Positions 17,884 through 26,096 of a DNA stretch of 64,000 nucleotides are shown here, piece by piece. A model generated the notes under the pieces. It was not told the DNA's origin. It did no database searches and was given only the letters and a program-made list of their open reading frames with translations. The stretch is from Acrocarpospora pleiomorpha (GTDB lineage Bacteria; Actinomycetota; Actinomycetes; Streptosporangiales; Streptosporangiaceae): assembly GCF_009687885.1 (NCBI RefSeq), contig NZ_BLAF01000024.1:1-64000 (forward strand). Direction: 5' to 3'. Numbering within the stretch: the first letter of the stretch is position 1; each line of letters starts with the position of its first letter. The position numbers were made by a program, and so were the translations under genes.

Positions 17884-18293
17884 CACACGTCCTCCGGAAG
17901 CCCGGCCGACGCCACGGCCACCGCCAGGGCCCGGCCGGAGGTGTGGCTGAGCGAGAGCCGGATCCGCTGATCGGTCCGGGCGGCGAGGGCGGGGCTGAGC
18001 CGTACGAAAGGGGGATGGCCGTCGTTGCAGGCCGCGGTACGGGCGCAGGCGGCGGTGGGCTGGGGCAGGACCTCGACCTGGGCCAGGTGCTCGGCCGTCG
18101 GCGGCACCCCGAGCAGGCGCAGGACGGCGCGCTTGGCGGCCAGCCGGCCGGCCCAGTGCTGGAGCGACCGGCCGGCGCCGGAGCGCAGCCGCTCGGCGGG
18201 GGTGTAGACGTCCTCGAGCCGCATGCCGTCCAGCAGGTCGTGCGGCAGGGTCAGCCCGGCGAAGCCGACCACGGCGCTCCCCCACCGGTTCAT
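17883..18293 (-). CDS. Degenerate AcpS-like phosphopantetheinyl-transferase-fold protein
   Basis: 136 residues. It matches the AcpS fold in the central helix (QHWAGRLAAKRAVLRLLG) and the late strand SLSHTSGRALAVAV, but the metal-binding glutamate of the KE motif is Arg (AAKRAV) and no GxD motif is present at the N-terminus. It therefore probably lacks transferase activity. Being sandwiched between the acyltransferase (ATGA overlap) and the SnoaL-like gene suggests a structural or carrier-binding role. Confidence 0.65.
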   Translation of the reverse strand: MNRWGSAVVGFAGLTLPHDLLDGMRLEDVYTPAERLRSGAGRSLQHWAGRLAAKRAVLRLLGVPPTAEHLAQVEVLPQPTAACARTAACNDGHPPFVRLSPALAARTDQRIRLSLSHTSGRALAVAVASAGLPEDV

Positions 18294-19195
18294 GCCGCCG
18301 GCTCCCTGGCCAGGCGGCGCAGCGTGCCGGGGTCGGCCATGCTCAGGCAGCGCGCGCCGGCCCGGCGGGACAGCCCGGCCAGCACCTTGCTGTCGCCCAC
18401 CTCGACGGAGGGCCCGAGCGCGTCCACCGCCGCGACGGTGTCCGTCCAGCGGACCCGGCCGGTCAGCTGGGCGATCAGCGAGTCCCTGATCAGTTCGAGG
18501 TCGGTGGTGGGCCTGCCGGTGACGTTCGGGACCACCGGCACCCGGGGCGGGCTCATCGGCGCGGCCCGGACGGCGTCCGCCCACCCCGGCACGGCCGCGG
18601 CCATCAGCGGCGAGTGGAACGCGTTGCCCACCGCGAGCTGCACGATCTTGCTGGCGTCGGTGGCCAGCTCGCCCAGCCGGTCCAGCGCGGCCGGCGAGCC
18701 GGAGACGACCACGTGTCCCGGCGCGTTCTCCAGACCGACCACGAGCGGCTCAGCCGCGGTCCCGGCCAGCGCGGCCAGCTCCTCGACCCGCTCGACCGGC
18801 AGGCCCATCACCGCGCGCATCCCGCCGGTGACGCCCACCCGCGACATCAATTGCGACCTGGTCTCCACCAGCCGGACCACCTCGGCCCGCCCGAGCACCC
18901 CGGCCGCGTGCAGCGCGGCCAGCTCGCCGACGCTGTGACCGGCCACGATGCCCGGCTCGAACCCCTCTTCCTCGAGTACGGCCAGCGCCGCCAGATTGCA
19001 CGCGGTCACCGCGATCTGCGCGTGCTCGGTGGCCACCAGCCGATCCAGCGGCCCGCGCACGCACAGCGCCGAGATCGGCCGCGCCAGCAGCTCGTCCACC
19101 TCGTCGAGCACGGCCCGGGCGACCGGCCGGCGGCGCAGCCACGCGCCCATGCCGACCCGCACGGTGCCCTGACCGGGGAACAGGTAGCCGAGCAT
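18290..19195 (-). CDS. Discrete acyltransferase, malonyl-CoA:ACP type (FabD-like)
   Basis: 301 residues. It starts directly with the LFPGQGT motif, has the nucleophile in GHSVGELAAL, an Arg in ETRSQLM that binds the malonyl carboxylate, and NAFHSPL, where AFHS is typical of malonyl rather than methylmalonyl specificity. It would load malonyl onto the operon's carrier protein. Its gene overlaps both neighbours (1 and 4 nt), so it belongs to the dissociated polyketide machine rather than to the modular PKS at the left edge. Confidence 0.92.
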   Translation of the reverse strand: MLGYLFPGQGTVRVGMGAWLRRRPVARAVLDEVDELLARPISALCVRGPLDRLVATEHAQIAVTACNLAALAVLEEEGFEPGIVAGHSVGELAALHAAGVLGRAEVVRLVETRSQLMSRVGVTGGMRAVMGLPVERVEELAALAGTAAEPLVVGLENAPGHVVVSGSPAALDRLGELATDASKIVQLAVGNAFHSPLMAAAVPGWADAVRAAPMSPPRVPVVPNVTGRPTTDLELIRDSLIAQLTGRVRWTDTVAAVDALGPSVEVGDSKVLAGLSRRAGARCLSMADPGTLRRLAREPAA

Positions 19196-20064
19196 CAGAG
19201 CCGCCGGCGCGGTCGCCGCTCGGCCTGCGCCGAGTCCTCCGTGCCGAGGAAGCCAAGCAGCAGCTTGTTGACCACCTCGGGGGCGTCGAGCGGGATCCAG
19301 TGCCCGGCGTCCTCGACCCGCTCGTACCGCCACGGGCCCTTCACGAACTTGGCGGAACCGAGCATGCCCTCCTCGCGGAGCGCCCGGTCGCCGGCCCCCC
19401 AGATGCCGAGGGTCGGGGCCAGGATGGGCGGGAACGGCCGGGCGGGCCGCAGCTCCGACTCCGGCGAGCGGTTCGCGCGGTACCAGTTCAGCCCCGCGGT
19501 CAGCGCGCCGGGGCGGGCCATGTCGCGCAGGTAGCGGTCGTAGTCGCCGTCCCTGCCCATGATCTCCTTGAACAGCCGCCAGCCGTTGCGGCGCAGCAGC
19601 TCCTCGCTGATCCCGGGGAACTGGTAGAGCAGCATGTACCAGGAGGCGGCGCGCTGCTCGATGGACGGGTTCGCGAACACCCCCGGGTGGCCGACCGACA
19701 GCACGGCCAGGTGGTCGATCCGGCGCGGCATCAGGAACGCGTACATCCAGGCGATGGCCGCGCCCCAGTCGTGGCCGACCACGTGCGGGCGGCGGATGCC
19801 GAGTGTGGTGGTGAGCGCGACGATGTCGTTGACGATCGTCTGCATGCCGTACGCCTCGATCTCCTGCGGCTTGGAGGAGTCGCCGAAGCCGCGCAGGTCC
19901 GGCGCGATCACCCGGAAGCCGCCCTCGGCGAGCGCCGGGATCTGGTGCCGCCACAGGTAGGAGGAGTCGGGGTAGCCGTGCAGCAGGATGACGGGGTCGC
20001 CCTCACCCGCCTCGACGTAGGCGATGTCGACGTCGTTGACGCGCACCGTCTTCTTCTCAGTCAT
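19195..20064 (-). CDS. Alpha/beta hydrolase, epoxide hydrolase-like
   Basis: 289 residues. It has the HGYPDSSYLW oxyanion loop, the nucleophilic Asp in GHDWGAAIAW (about residue 105), and a C-terminal DAGHWIPLDAP supplying the His. Nucleophilic Asp with Trp following is the hallmark of epoxide hydrolases and dehalogenases. Together with the FAD monooxygenase encoded immediately upstream in the operon (4-nt overlap), it could open an epoxide placed on the polyketide; this pairing is inference. Confidence 0.9.
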   Translation of the reverse strand: MTEKKTVRVNDVDIAYVEAGEGDPVILLHGYPDSSYLWRHQIPALAEGGFRVIAPDLRGFGDSSKPQEIEAYGMQTIVNDIVALTTTLGIRRPHVVGHDWGAAIAWMYAFLMPRRIDHLAVLSVGHPGVFANPSIEQRAASWYMLLYQFPGISEELLRRNGWRLFKEIMGRDGDYDRYLRDMARPGALTAGLNWYRANRSPESELRPARPFPPILAPTLGIWGAGDRALREEGMLGSAKFVKGPWRYERVEDAGHWIPLDAPEVVNKLLLGFLGTEDSAQAERRPRRRL

Positions 20065-21290
20065 GCCGTCTCCCTGAACAACCGCTCCGCGAAGAACTCG
20101 CTGAATCCGAATTCGGGCACATCCTCGGGGGCCACCATGTTCAGCAGGCCCGTGACCTGGGCGGCGAAGTTCTTCGCCATCAACCGGCGGGCCCGGCGCC
20201 GGCGCTCGACCGCCACCTCGCCGAACTCCACGTGCAGCCGGCTGACGATGTCCGCGCCGAACGCGAGCCGGTCCAGCCGGAACTGGCGTTCCCGCACGTA
20301 CGGATCGAACGCCCCAGGCGACCAGTCGTCGGAGCCGAGCAGGATGTCGCACACGGTCCGGGAGTCGCGCATCGCGCAGGACAGGCCGGTGCCGAGCACG
20401 GTGTCGGCGTTGCCGGCCTCGTCGCCGATCAGCACCACGCCCTCGGCCAGCGGCGGTCCCTCCGGCACGCTCGACACCGACGGCCACACCGACAGCGGCC
20501 CGGCCGGGATCGCCTCGGTGACGGCCTTGCCGCGATCGGGCAGGCAGTCGAGCTCGAACGCGGCCAGGAAACGTTCCACACCGCCTTCGCCCCGGTAGCG
20601 CAGCTTGTTCTCGGCGGGGAAGTTCAGGTAGAGGCGGGCGCGGCCGTACCCCTGCGGAAAGACCATGAACATCACGTCGCCCTCGGTGCCCATGGCCTGC
20701 ACGTCGGCCGGCCAGGAGTCCAGGCCCTCGACCATCATGCCGCCGCCCCAGTGGTGCATGGAGTTGCGCATGGTGACGCCGACCTGCCGGCCGACCGTGC
20801 AGCCGCGTCCGGTCGCGCCGAGCACCAGCCGCGGGCGGATCTCGTGCTCGCCCTCGGGGGTCTTGTAGGTGACGACGGGTTCCCGGCCGGCGGTGACGTT
20901 GATCCGGGACGCGTCCATCACCAGGCGGGCGCCGGAACCGGCGGCCTGGGCGGCCATCAGCTCGCACACCGCGTGGTGCGGGAACGACATCGGGCCGCCG
21001 ATGCCGGGGATGAACCGGGTCATGTCCACGGCTTCGACCTCGTCGTCGGCGACCGCCTCGTCCCAGGTCATCCACTCCCGGATCTCCCAGGCGCCGCCCG
21101 CGCCGAAGCAGTCGTACACGCCGAGCCGCTGCGCCTCGCGGATGCCCCAGGGGGCCAGCCACTCGCCGCGGACCAGATCGTGGTAGGCGGCCTGCTTCTC
21201 CAGCAGCACCACGTCCAGCCCGCCGGCGGACAGCTTGCAGGCCGCCGACGCGCCCGCGATGCCCCCTCCGACGATCACGACATCGGTCAT
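20061..21290 (-). CDS. FAD-dependent monooxygenase (PHBH-like)
   Basis: 409 residues. It has the N-terminal FAD-binding GGGIAGASAA motif, an E after the second strand (LLEKQ), and a C-terminal GDEAGNADTVLGTGL where the family has its GD motif; the His usually seen in GDAAH is Gly. It is of the group A flavin monooxygenase/geranylgeranyl-reductase-like fold, so epoxidation, hydroxylation or ring oxidation are all possible. It shares 4-nt overlaps with the nitroreductase and the epoxide-hydrolase-like gene. Confidence 0.88.
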   Translation of the reverse strand: MTDVVIVGGGIAGASAACKLSAGGLDVVLLEKQAAYHDLVRGEWLAPWGIREAQRLGVYDCFGAGGAWEIREWMTWDEAVADDEVEAVDMTRFIPGIGGPMSFPHHAVCELMAAQAAGSGARLVMDASRINVTAGREPVVTYKTPEGEHEIRPRLVLGATGRGCTVGRQVGVTMRNSMHHWGGGMMVEGLDSWPADVQAMGTEGDVMFMVFPQGYGRARLYLNFPAENKLRYRGEGGVERFLAAFELDCLPDRGKAVTEAIPAGPLSVWPSVSSVPEGPPLAEGVVLIGDEAGNADTVLGTGLSCAMRDSRTVCDILLGSDDWSPGAFDPYVRERQFRLDRLAFGADIVSRLHVEFGEVAVERRRRARRLMAKNFAAQVTGLLNMVAPEDVPEFGFSEFFAERLFRETA

Positions 21291-22009
21291 GCCTCCCACC
21301 TCTCCCAGTACGTGCGTTCCTTCGCGCTGGCCCGATCGGCCGGGCGGAACCCGGTGCCCACCGTGTAGGCGACCGGGATCATGCAGACCTGCGTGACCCC
21401 GGACGGGATGCCCAGCAGCTCGCCGACCTGCCGCTCGTGCGGGACGTGCATGCAGGTGATCGTGCTGCCGAGGCCGCGGCTGCGCAGCGCCAGCTGGAAG
21501 GACCAGATGGCGGGGAAGATCGAGCCGTAGAAGATGCTGGCCCGCATCGGGCCGAGCCGGACCTGGTGGCCCGGGTCCTGCGGCGGCTTGGTCGACATGC
21601 GCTCCCGCCAGGCGGCGTCGATCGCCTCGGTGTCCGGCGGACGGCCGAGCACGCACGGGATGACCAGGATCGGCACCCGGGCGATCGTCTCGGCCAGCAC
21701 GACCACCGACTCGTTGTTGCGGCGCGCCTGCGCCGTGTTGCGCCGCCGGCCGGCGTTGGTCCACACGTCGTTGCGGTGGAACAGCCAGGACGACAGCGTC
21801 ATCTCGGCGATCTTCGCTTTGATCGCCGGTTCGCTGATCACCAGCCAGCGCCAGTTCTGGTGGTTGTTCGCGGTGGGCGCCTGGACGGCGACCTCCAGCG
21901 TCTCCTCGACGATCTCTCTCGGCACCGGGCGGTCCAGATCCAGGCGACGCCGGACAGACCGGGTGGTGGTCAGCAGCCTGTCGGTCTCAGCCACGTCGAA
22001 GGGGGTCAT
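21287..22009 (-). CDS. Nitroreductase-family flavoprotein
   Basis: 240 residues. The N-terminal TTTRSVRRRLDLDRP and AVQAPTANNHQNWRW segments match the FMN-binding signature of the family (R-S-x-R and P-S/T-x-x-N-x-Q-x-W), and the C-terminal GLGSTITCMH completes the fold. The family covers nitro, enone and azoline redox reactions, so the reaction cannot be fixed. It lies between the ketosynthase fusion and the FAD monooxygenase with ATGA overlaps on both sides. Confidence 0.88.
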   Translation of the reverse strand: MTPFDVAETDRLLTTTRSVRRRLDLDRPVPREIVEETLEVAVQAPTANNHQNWRWLVISEPAIKAKIAEMTLSSWLFHRNDVWTNAGRRRNTAQARRNNESVVVLAETIARVPILVIPCVLGRPPDTEAIDAAWRERMSTKPPQDPGHQVRLGPMRASIFYGSIFPAIWSFQLALRSRGLGSTITCMHVPHERQVGELLGIPSGVTQVCMIPVAYTVGTGFRPADRASAKERTYWERWEA

Positions 22010-24219
22010 ATCGCCCCCAGCAGGACCGCGCCGCGCACCGATCCCGGCGCGGCGCTGAGCACGAGCGCTCGTTCGACTGGTTCGGGCAAGTTCGGTTTGC
22101 TCAGGTAGTCGGCCAGTCCGCCCACCGCCGGCGCGGCGAGCCCGGTCAGCGCGGGGGCGACCCCGTCCCTGATCGCGAGCGCGCCCAGCGCGATGTTCAG
22201 CGCGCCGGTCGCGGCCTGGCAGTCGCCGGTGAGCCCGGCCGAGGCGGTCAGCGGCACGCCGGGCAGCGCGGCGAGCACGGCCGCGGCCTCCTCTGCGTCG
22301 TCGCCGCCGCCGGTGCCCGCGCCGATGACCAGCCCTGGCCGCTCATCGAGCAGCCCGCCCGCGTGGCTCGTGCCCAGCACCCGCGCGTAGGGCGTCCCGC
22401 CCCGCGCCGCGCAGTGCTCGGCCGCCTCCACCACGAACGCCACCGCCGCGGAGCCGGGCACGCTGCCGGAATCCCGGTCGTACGGCGACACGAACGCGCC
22501 CTCGGGCACCGCCCTGACATGCTCGTCCGCGGCGACCACCAGGACGACGTCCGCCTTGCCCGCTCTGATCATCTCCAGCGCGCAGTCCAGCGCGATCGAC
22601 GCCGACGCCCCGCCGTTGCAGATCGTCGTGGTCGGTCCGCGCAGCCCGAGGGTCTGGCAGACCGCGCCGCCGGTGGCGTTCAGCACCACGTTGGAGAAGC
22701 TCAGCACGGCCGGTTTGTTGGGGTTGGCCGCGATGCTGTCGTCGAACCCGCCGGTGCTCTCGGCCGACCCGGCCCCGGTGGCGAACACCAGACCGACGTC
22801 GTCGAGCTCCTTACGCGGCAACTTCAGACCCGCGTCCTCCCAGCTCAGCCGGGATGCCGCGATCGCCATTCTGGACAGGTTGTTCATGTGCCGCCAGAGC
22901 GAGCGGGGCGCGAACGTCCGGCCTTCCAGGGATGGCCGCGCGCCGAGCGCCGCCCGGCCGGCCAGGATCTCCTCGGTGGTCTCGGCGATCCCGACGCCGA
23001 GCCCGCTGACCGGCCCGAGCCCGGTGATCACGGCCTCCCGCCGGGGCAGCTCCTCATACTCCCGGTCAGCACCTGGCGTGGTCAGGATCAGCGAGACGTT
23101 GTTCCCGCCGAACGCGTAGTTGTTGGACACGACCGTGTCGATCGGAAGCGCCCGCGCCACGTTGGGCACGAAGTCCAGATCACCCGGCTCGGCGTCCGCC
23201 GCGAAGCCGATCGTCGGCGGCGCGATCCCGTCCCGCAGCGCGAGCACCGCGGCGACCGCCTCGACCGCGCCGGCCGCGCCCAGGGTGTGGCCGACGAACG
23301 ACTTGATGCTGCTGGTCGGCACCTGCCCGGCGCGCGGCCCGAAGACCGTGCGCATGACCTTGACCTCCATCGCGTCGTTGGCCGGGGTGCCGGTGCCGTG
23401 CCCGCTGACGTAGCCGACGTCATCGGTGGTCAGCCCCGCGTCGGCGAGCGCCCGCCGCATCGCGGACGTGCCGCCCCGGCCGGTGGGGTCGGGGGCGGTG
23501 GCGTGGTAGGCGTCGGCCGACAGGCCGTACCCGGCGACCTCGGCCAGCGGCACCGCGCCCCGGGCCAGGGCCAGGTCCAGCGGCTCCAGCAGCAGGAACG
23601 CGGCTCCCTCGCCGAGGTTCAGACCGTCGGAGTGGCTGTAGGGACGGCAGGGCCCGGTGCTCAGGGCCTTGAGTCCGGCGAACCCGGCGTACGTGCCGAA
23701 CAGCAGCGGGTCGACACCGCCGGCGAGGACGGCGTCGGCCTCACCGGTGAGGATCTTGTCCTTGGCCAGGCCGACCGCGTTGCCGCCGGCCGCGCAGGCC
23801 GTCGACACCAGGATGCGCGGGCCGCGCATGCCCAGCCGGTCGGCGAGCACGTCCTGGGTGTGGTGCATGGGCTGGTAGTGGCCGGCCGCGTCCGGGGTGG
23901 CCTGGCATTTGCCGAGGATCATCCCGAACCGGGCGGGTTCGATGCCGGTGAGCCCCGCCTGGGCGACCGCCTGGCGGGCCGCGATCAGGGCGAGCCTGGC
24001 GGTGCGGTCCAGGGCGGCGTCGGGCTCGGGCAGCTGTCCGGTAATCCACTCGTCCGGGACCTGGCCGGCGTACCTGGCCTCGAAGACCGCGAAGGCCGGG
24101 TCCTGGATGGGGGTGAGGCCGCCTTGGCCGGTGGTGAGCCGGTGCCAGAATTCGGCGGGGTCGCGGCCGATGGCACAGATGACTCCAAGGCCGGTGACGA
24201 CAACGGGCCGCAGCGCCAT
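22006..24219 (-). CDS. Tandem ketosynthase: active KS fused to decoy KS (KS-CLF-like fusion)
   Basis: 737 residues, about twice a FabF monomer. The first half is a FabF-like condensing enzyme with intact residues: Cys142 in STACAAGG, the His of SGHGTGTPAND and the His of SFVGHTLGAAG. The second half has the same fold but the Cys position is Gly537 (ICNGGASAS), the HGTGT motif is GAGTGGG and the last His motif is TGDCQAATG. This is the relation of KS-alpha to chain-length factor (KS-beta) in type II systems, here on one chain. With the FabG-, FabZ- and ACP-like genes upstream it should elongate and fully process a reduced, probably polyene, chain. Confidence 0.92.
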   Translation of the reverse strand: MALRPVVVTGLGVICAIGRDPAEFWHRLTTGQGGLTPIQDPAFAVFEARYAGQVPDEWITGQLPEPDAALDRTARLALIAARQAVAQAGLTGIEPARFGMILGKCQATPDAAGHYQPMHHTQDVLADRLGMRGPRILVSTACAAGGNAVGLAKDKILTGEADAVLAGGVDPLLFGTYAGFAGLKALSTGPCRPYSHSDGLNLGEGAAFLLLEPLDLALARGAVPLAEVAGYGLSADAYHATAPDPTGRGGTSAMRRALADAGLTTDDVGYVSGHGTGTPANDAMEVKVMRTVFGPRAGQVPTSSIKSFVGHTLGAAGAVEAVAAVLALRDGIAPPTIGFAADAEPGDLDFVPNVARALPIDTVVSNNYAFGGNNVSLILTTPGADREYEELPRREAVITGLGPVSGLGVGIAETTEEILAGRAALGARPSLEGRTFAPRSLWRHMNNLSRMAIAASRLSWEDAGLKLPRKELDDVGLVFATGAGSAESTGGFDDSIAANPNKPAVLSFSNVVLNATGGAVCQTLGLRGPTTTICNGGASASIALDCALEMIRAGKADVVLVVAADEHVRAVPEGAFVSPYDRDSGSVPGSAAVAFVVEAAEHCAARGGTPYARVLGTSHAGGLLDERPGLVIGAGTGGGDDAEEAAAVLAALPGVPLTASAGLTGDCQAATGALNIALGALAIRDGVAPALTGLAAPAVGGLADYLSKPNLPEPVERALVLSAAPGSVRGAVLLGAI

Positions 24220-24246
24220 GCTGGTCTCCTTACCTCGCGGAACCGA

Positions 24247-25311
24247 TCAGATGATCGGGATGCTCCAGCTCTTGGGCACGATGTAGGGGCTGGTCAGCGT
24301 GGTCACACCCGTGCCTTCGACAGTGAACTCCAGACCGGCGGCGGCCAGCGCGGCGTCCACCCTGGCCAGGCCGAGGGTCGCGCCGAGGCCGACGCTGCGG
24401 ACCGCGAGCACCACCTCGCCGACGTCCTCGCCGCCGGCCAGGACGCGAGCGCCCGGCTCGGGCACGGTGTCGCCGCCGGAGAAGCCGACGGTCCTGCGGC
24501 CCTGCCCGGACTCGAACGCGGCGAGCACGGCCTGCTTGCCGACGAACTCGTCCTTGGTGACGTCGACCAGCCAGTTGGCGCCGATCTCGATCACGTTCGC
24601 GCCGCCGGCGGTCTCCAGCCGGGGGATCGGCTGGCGCACCTCCAGCATGGCCAGCTCCAGCGCCTCCTGCCCGGCGGCGGTGACGTGCTCCAGGGAGGCC
24701 TGCCACAGGTCGGCGGCGGACTCGATGGGCACGATCATCTGGTAGCCGTACTCGCCGGTGAACCCGGTCCTGGCGAAGATGATCTCGACGTCGTTCCAGA
24801 CGGTGTCCGCCACCGCCTCGAACGGCAGCGAGGCCAGCTCGCCGTCGATCAGCCGGCCGACCACGCCCCACGCGTACGGGCCTTCGAGACCGAGCACGGT
24901 CAGGTCGCCGGACCTGTCGGTGATCTCCACACCCTCGTCGTTGTTGGCCCGCAGGTGCTCGATCAGCCGGTCGCCGGCCCCGACCGAGCTCTCCAGCAGC
25001 AGTCCGTTCTCCCGGCCGAACGCCAGGACCTGGTCGACGACCTGCCCGGCGTCGTCCAGCACCAGGCTCATCATGCAGCGCTCGGAGGTGAGGTACTCGA
25101 CGTCGCGGGCCAGCAGTCGCTGCGCGAAGTCCACGGCGGCGGGGCCGCTGATCTCGATCAGCCGGTGCCCGCTCAGGTCCAGCAACGCGGCCCGGTCCCT
25201 GAGCACCTGGTACTCATCCGGCAGGTCGCCGAAGCGGAGCGGGACGGAGGCGTCGCCGACCTGGCCGTAAACGGTGTCCCCCGGGTGCACATGCGCGAGG
25301 ACGGTAGTCAT
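24247..25311 (-). CDS. Glycine-cleavage T-protein (GcvT/YgfZ)-like protein
   Basis: 354 residues. It matches the family at DLSGHRLIEISGPAAVDFAQ near the N-terminus, at FARTGFTGEYGYQM in the middle (family RTGYTGExG) and in the C-terminal beta-barrel. The Asp pair in the folate-site strand is DQ (GQVVDQVLAFG). Known members are tetrahydrofolate-dependent aminomethyl- or methyltransferases/demethylases. There is no GcvP or GcvH nearby, and the gene is buried in a polyketide operon (3 nt after FabZ, 27 nt before the ketosynthase), so it probably acts on a biosynthetic intermediate, perhaps one-carbon transfer. The reaction is unknown. Confidence 0.8.
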   Translation of the reverse strand: MTTVLAHVHPGDTVYGQVGDASVPLRFGDLPDEYQVLRDRAALLDLSGHRLIEISGPAAVDFAQRLLARDVEYLTSERCMMSLVLDDAGQVVDQVLAFGRENGLLLESSVGAGDRLIEHLRANNDEGVEITDRSGDLTVLGLEGPYAWGVVGRLIDGELASLPFEAVADTVWNDVEIIFARTGFTGEYGYQMIVPIESAADLWQASLEHVTAAGQEALELAMLEVRQPIPRLETAGGANVIEIGANWLVDVTKDEFVGKQAVLAAFESGQGRRTVGFSGGDTVPEPGARVLAGGEDVGEVVLAVRSVGLGATLGLARVDAALAAAGLEFTVEGTGVTTLTSPYIVPKSWSIPII

Positions 25312-25314
25312 TGC

Positions 25315-25788
25315 TCACACCTTTCGTACGGCGGTGTTCCCCGCCGGATCAACGATCGTGAGGATTCCTTCGGCCGCGACCTGGCCGTCGACCCGGGCCG
25401 AGACCCGGAACTCGGCGAAGCCCGCGCCGCCCCCGGTCCGCTCGGCGGTCAGGGCGAGCTGGTCGCCGGGGACGACGGGGCGGCGGAACCGCATCGACCT
25501 CACCCCGGCCAGGTAGCTGATCCGGCTGGCCCCGGACAGGGCGAAGACCAGGCCGGCGAGCTGCGCCATCGCCTCGATCATCACCACGCCGGGCAGCACG
25601 GCCTCGGTCGGGAAGTGCCCCTGGAACCACAGCTCGGTCCCGGTGACGTTCTTGGTGGCCGTGCCCTTGGTGCCCGGTTCGACCTTGCCGACCCGGTCCA
25701 GCAGCAGCATCGGCCAGCGGTGCGGCAGCACGTCGCGGATCTGATCATTGCTCAGCCCGGTGATCGGGGCCGCCTCCGTGATCGTCAT
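25315..25788 (-). CDS. 3-hydroxyacyl-ACP dehydratase, FabZ-like
   Basis: 157 residues from ATG 25788 (ATGA overlap with the carrier gene). It has the hot-dog-fold landmarks of FabZ: LPHRWPMLLLDRV, then WFQGHFP with the catalytic His, and PGVVMIEAMAQLAG with the catalytic Glu on the central helix. It would dehydrate the beta-hydroxyacyl carrier made by the FabG-like reductase. With no enoyl reductase in the operon, double bonds should be kept, giving a polyene. Confidence 0.93.
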   Translation of the reverse strand: MTITEAAPITGLSNDQIRDVLPHRWPMLLLDRVGKVEPGTKGTATKNVTGTELWFQGHFPTEAVLPGVVMIEAMAQLAGLVFALSGASRISYLAGVRSMRFRRPVVPGDQLALTAERTGGGAGFAEFRVSARVDGQVAAEGILTIVDPAGNTAVRKV

Positions 25789-26075
25789 GCGGTGGCCTTG
25801 AGCTGCGGATTGACCTCGTCGGCGAGGCGGGAGACGGACCCGAAGACGGCCATCTCGCTGTCGTACAGGGCCACCCCGAACTCGGCCTCGATCGCGACGT
25901 ACAGCTCCAGCACGTCCAGGCTGTCGAGTTCGAGGCCGCGCCCGAAGAGCGGCTGGTCGTCGGTGATCCAGTCGGGCTCGATCTCCAGGTCGAGGCGGGA
26001 CACGATCATCTTCTTGATCTGGGTGCACGTCTGCTGCCGCTCGGCGGCCTTGGCGCGTAGCTCGTCGATGGTCAT
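25785..26075 (-). CDS. Acyl carrier protein of the dissociated polyketide machine
   Basis: 96 residues. The phosphopantetheine attachment motif is GLELDSLDVLEL (Ser about residue 53), with an N-terminal helix of charged residues and an acidic recognition helix IEAEFG. It is the second gene of the operon, 21 nt after the reductase, and is the natural substrate for the ketosynthase fusion, acyltransferase, reductase and dehydratase encoded next to it. Confidence 0.93.
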   Translation of the reverse strand: MTIDELRAKAAERQQTCTQIKKMIVSRLDLEIEPDWITDDQPLFGRGLELDSLDVLELYVAIEAEFGVALYDSEMAVFGSVSRLADEVNPQLKATA

Positions 26076-26096
26076 CTGTCCTCCAGGTTGGGGTCT

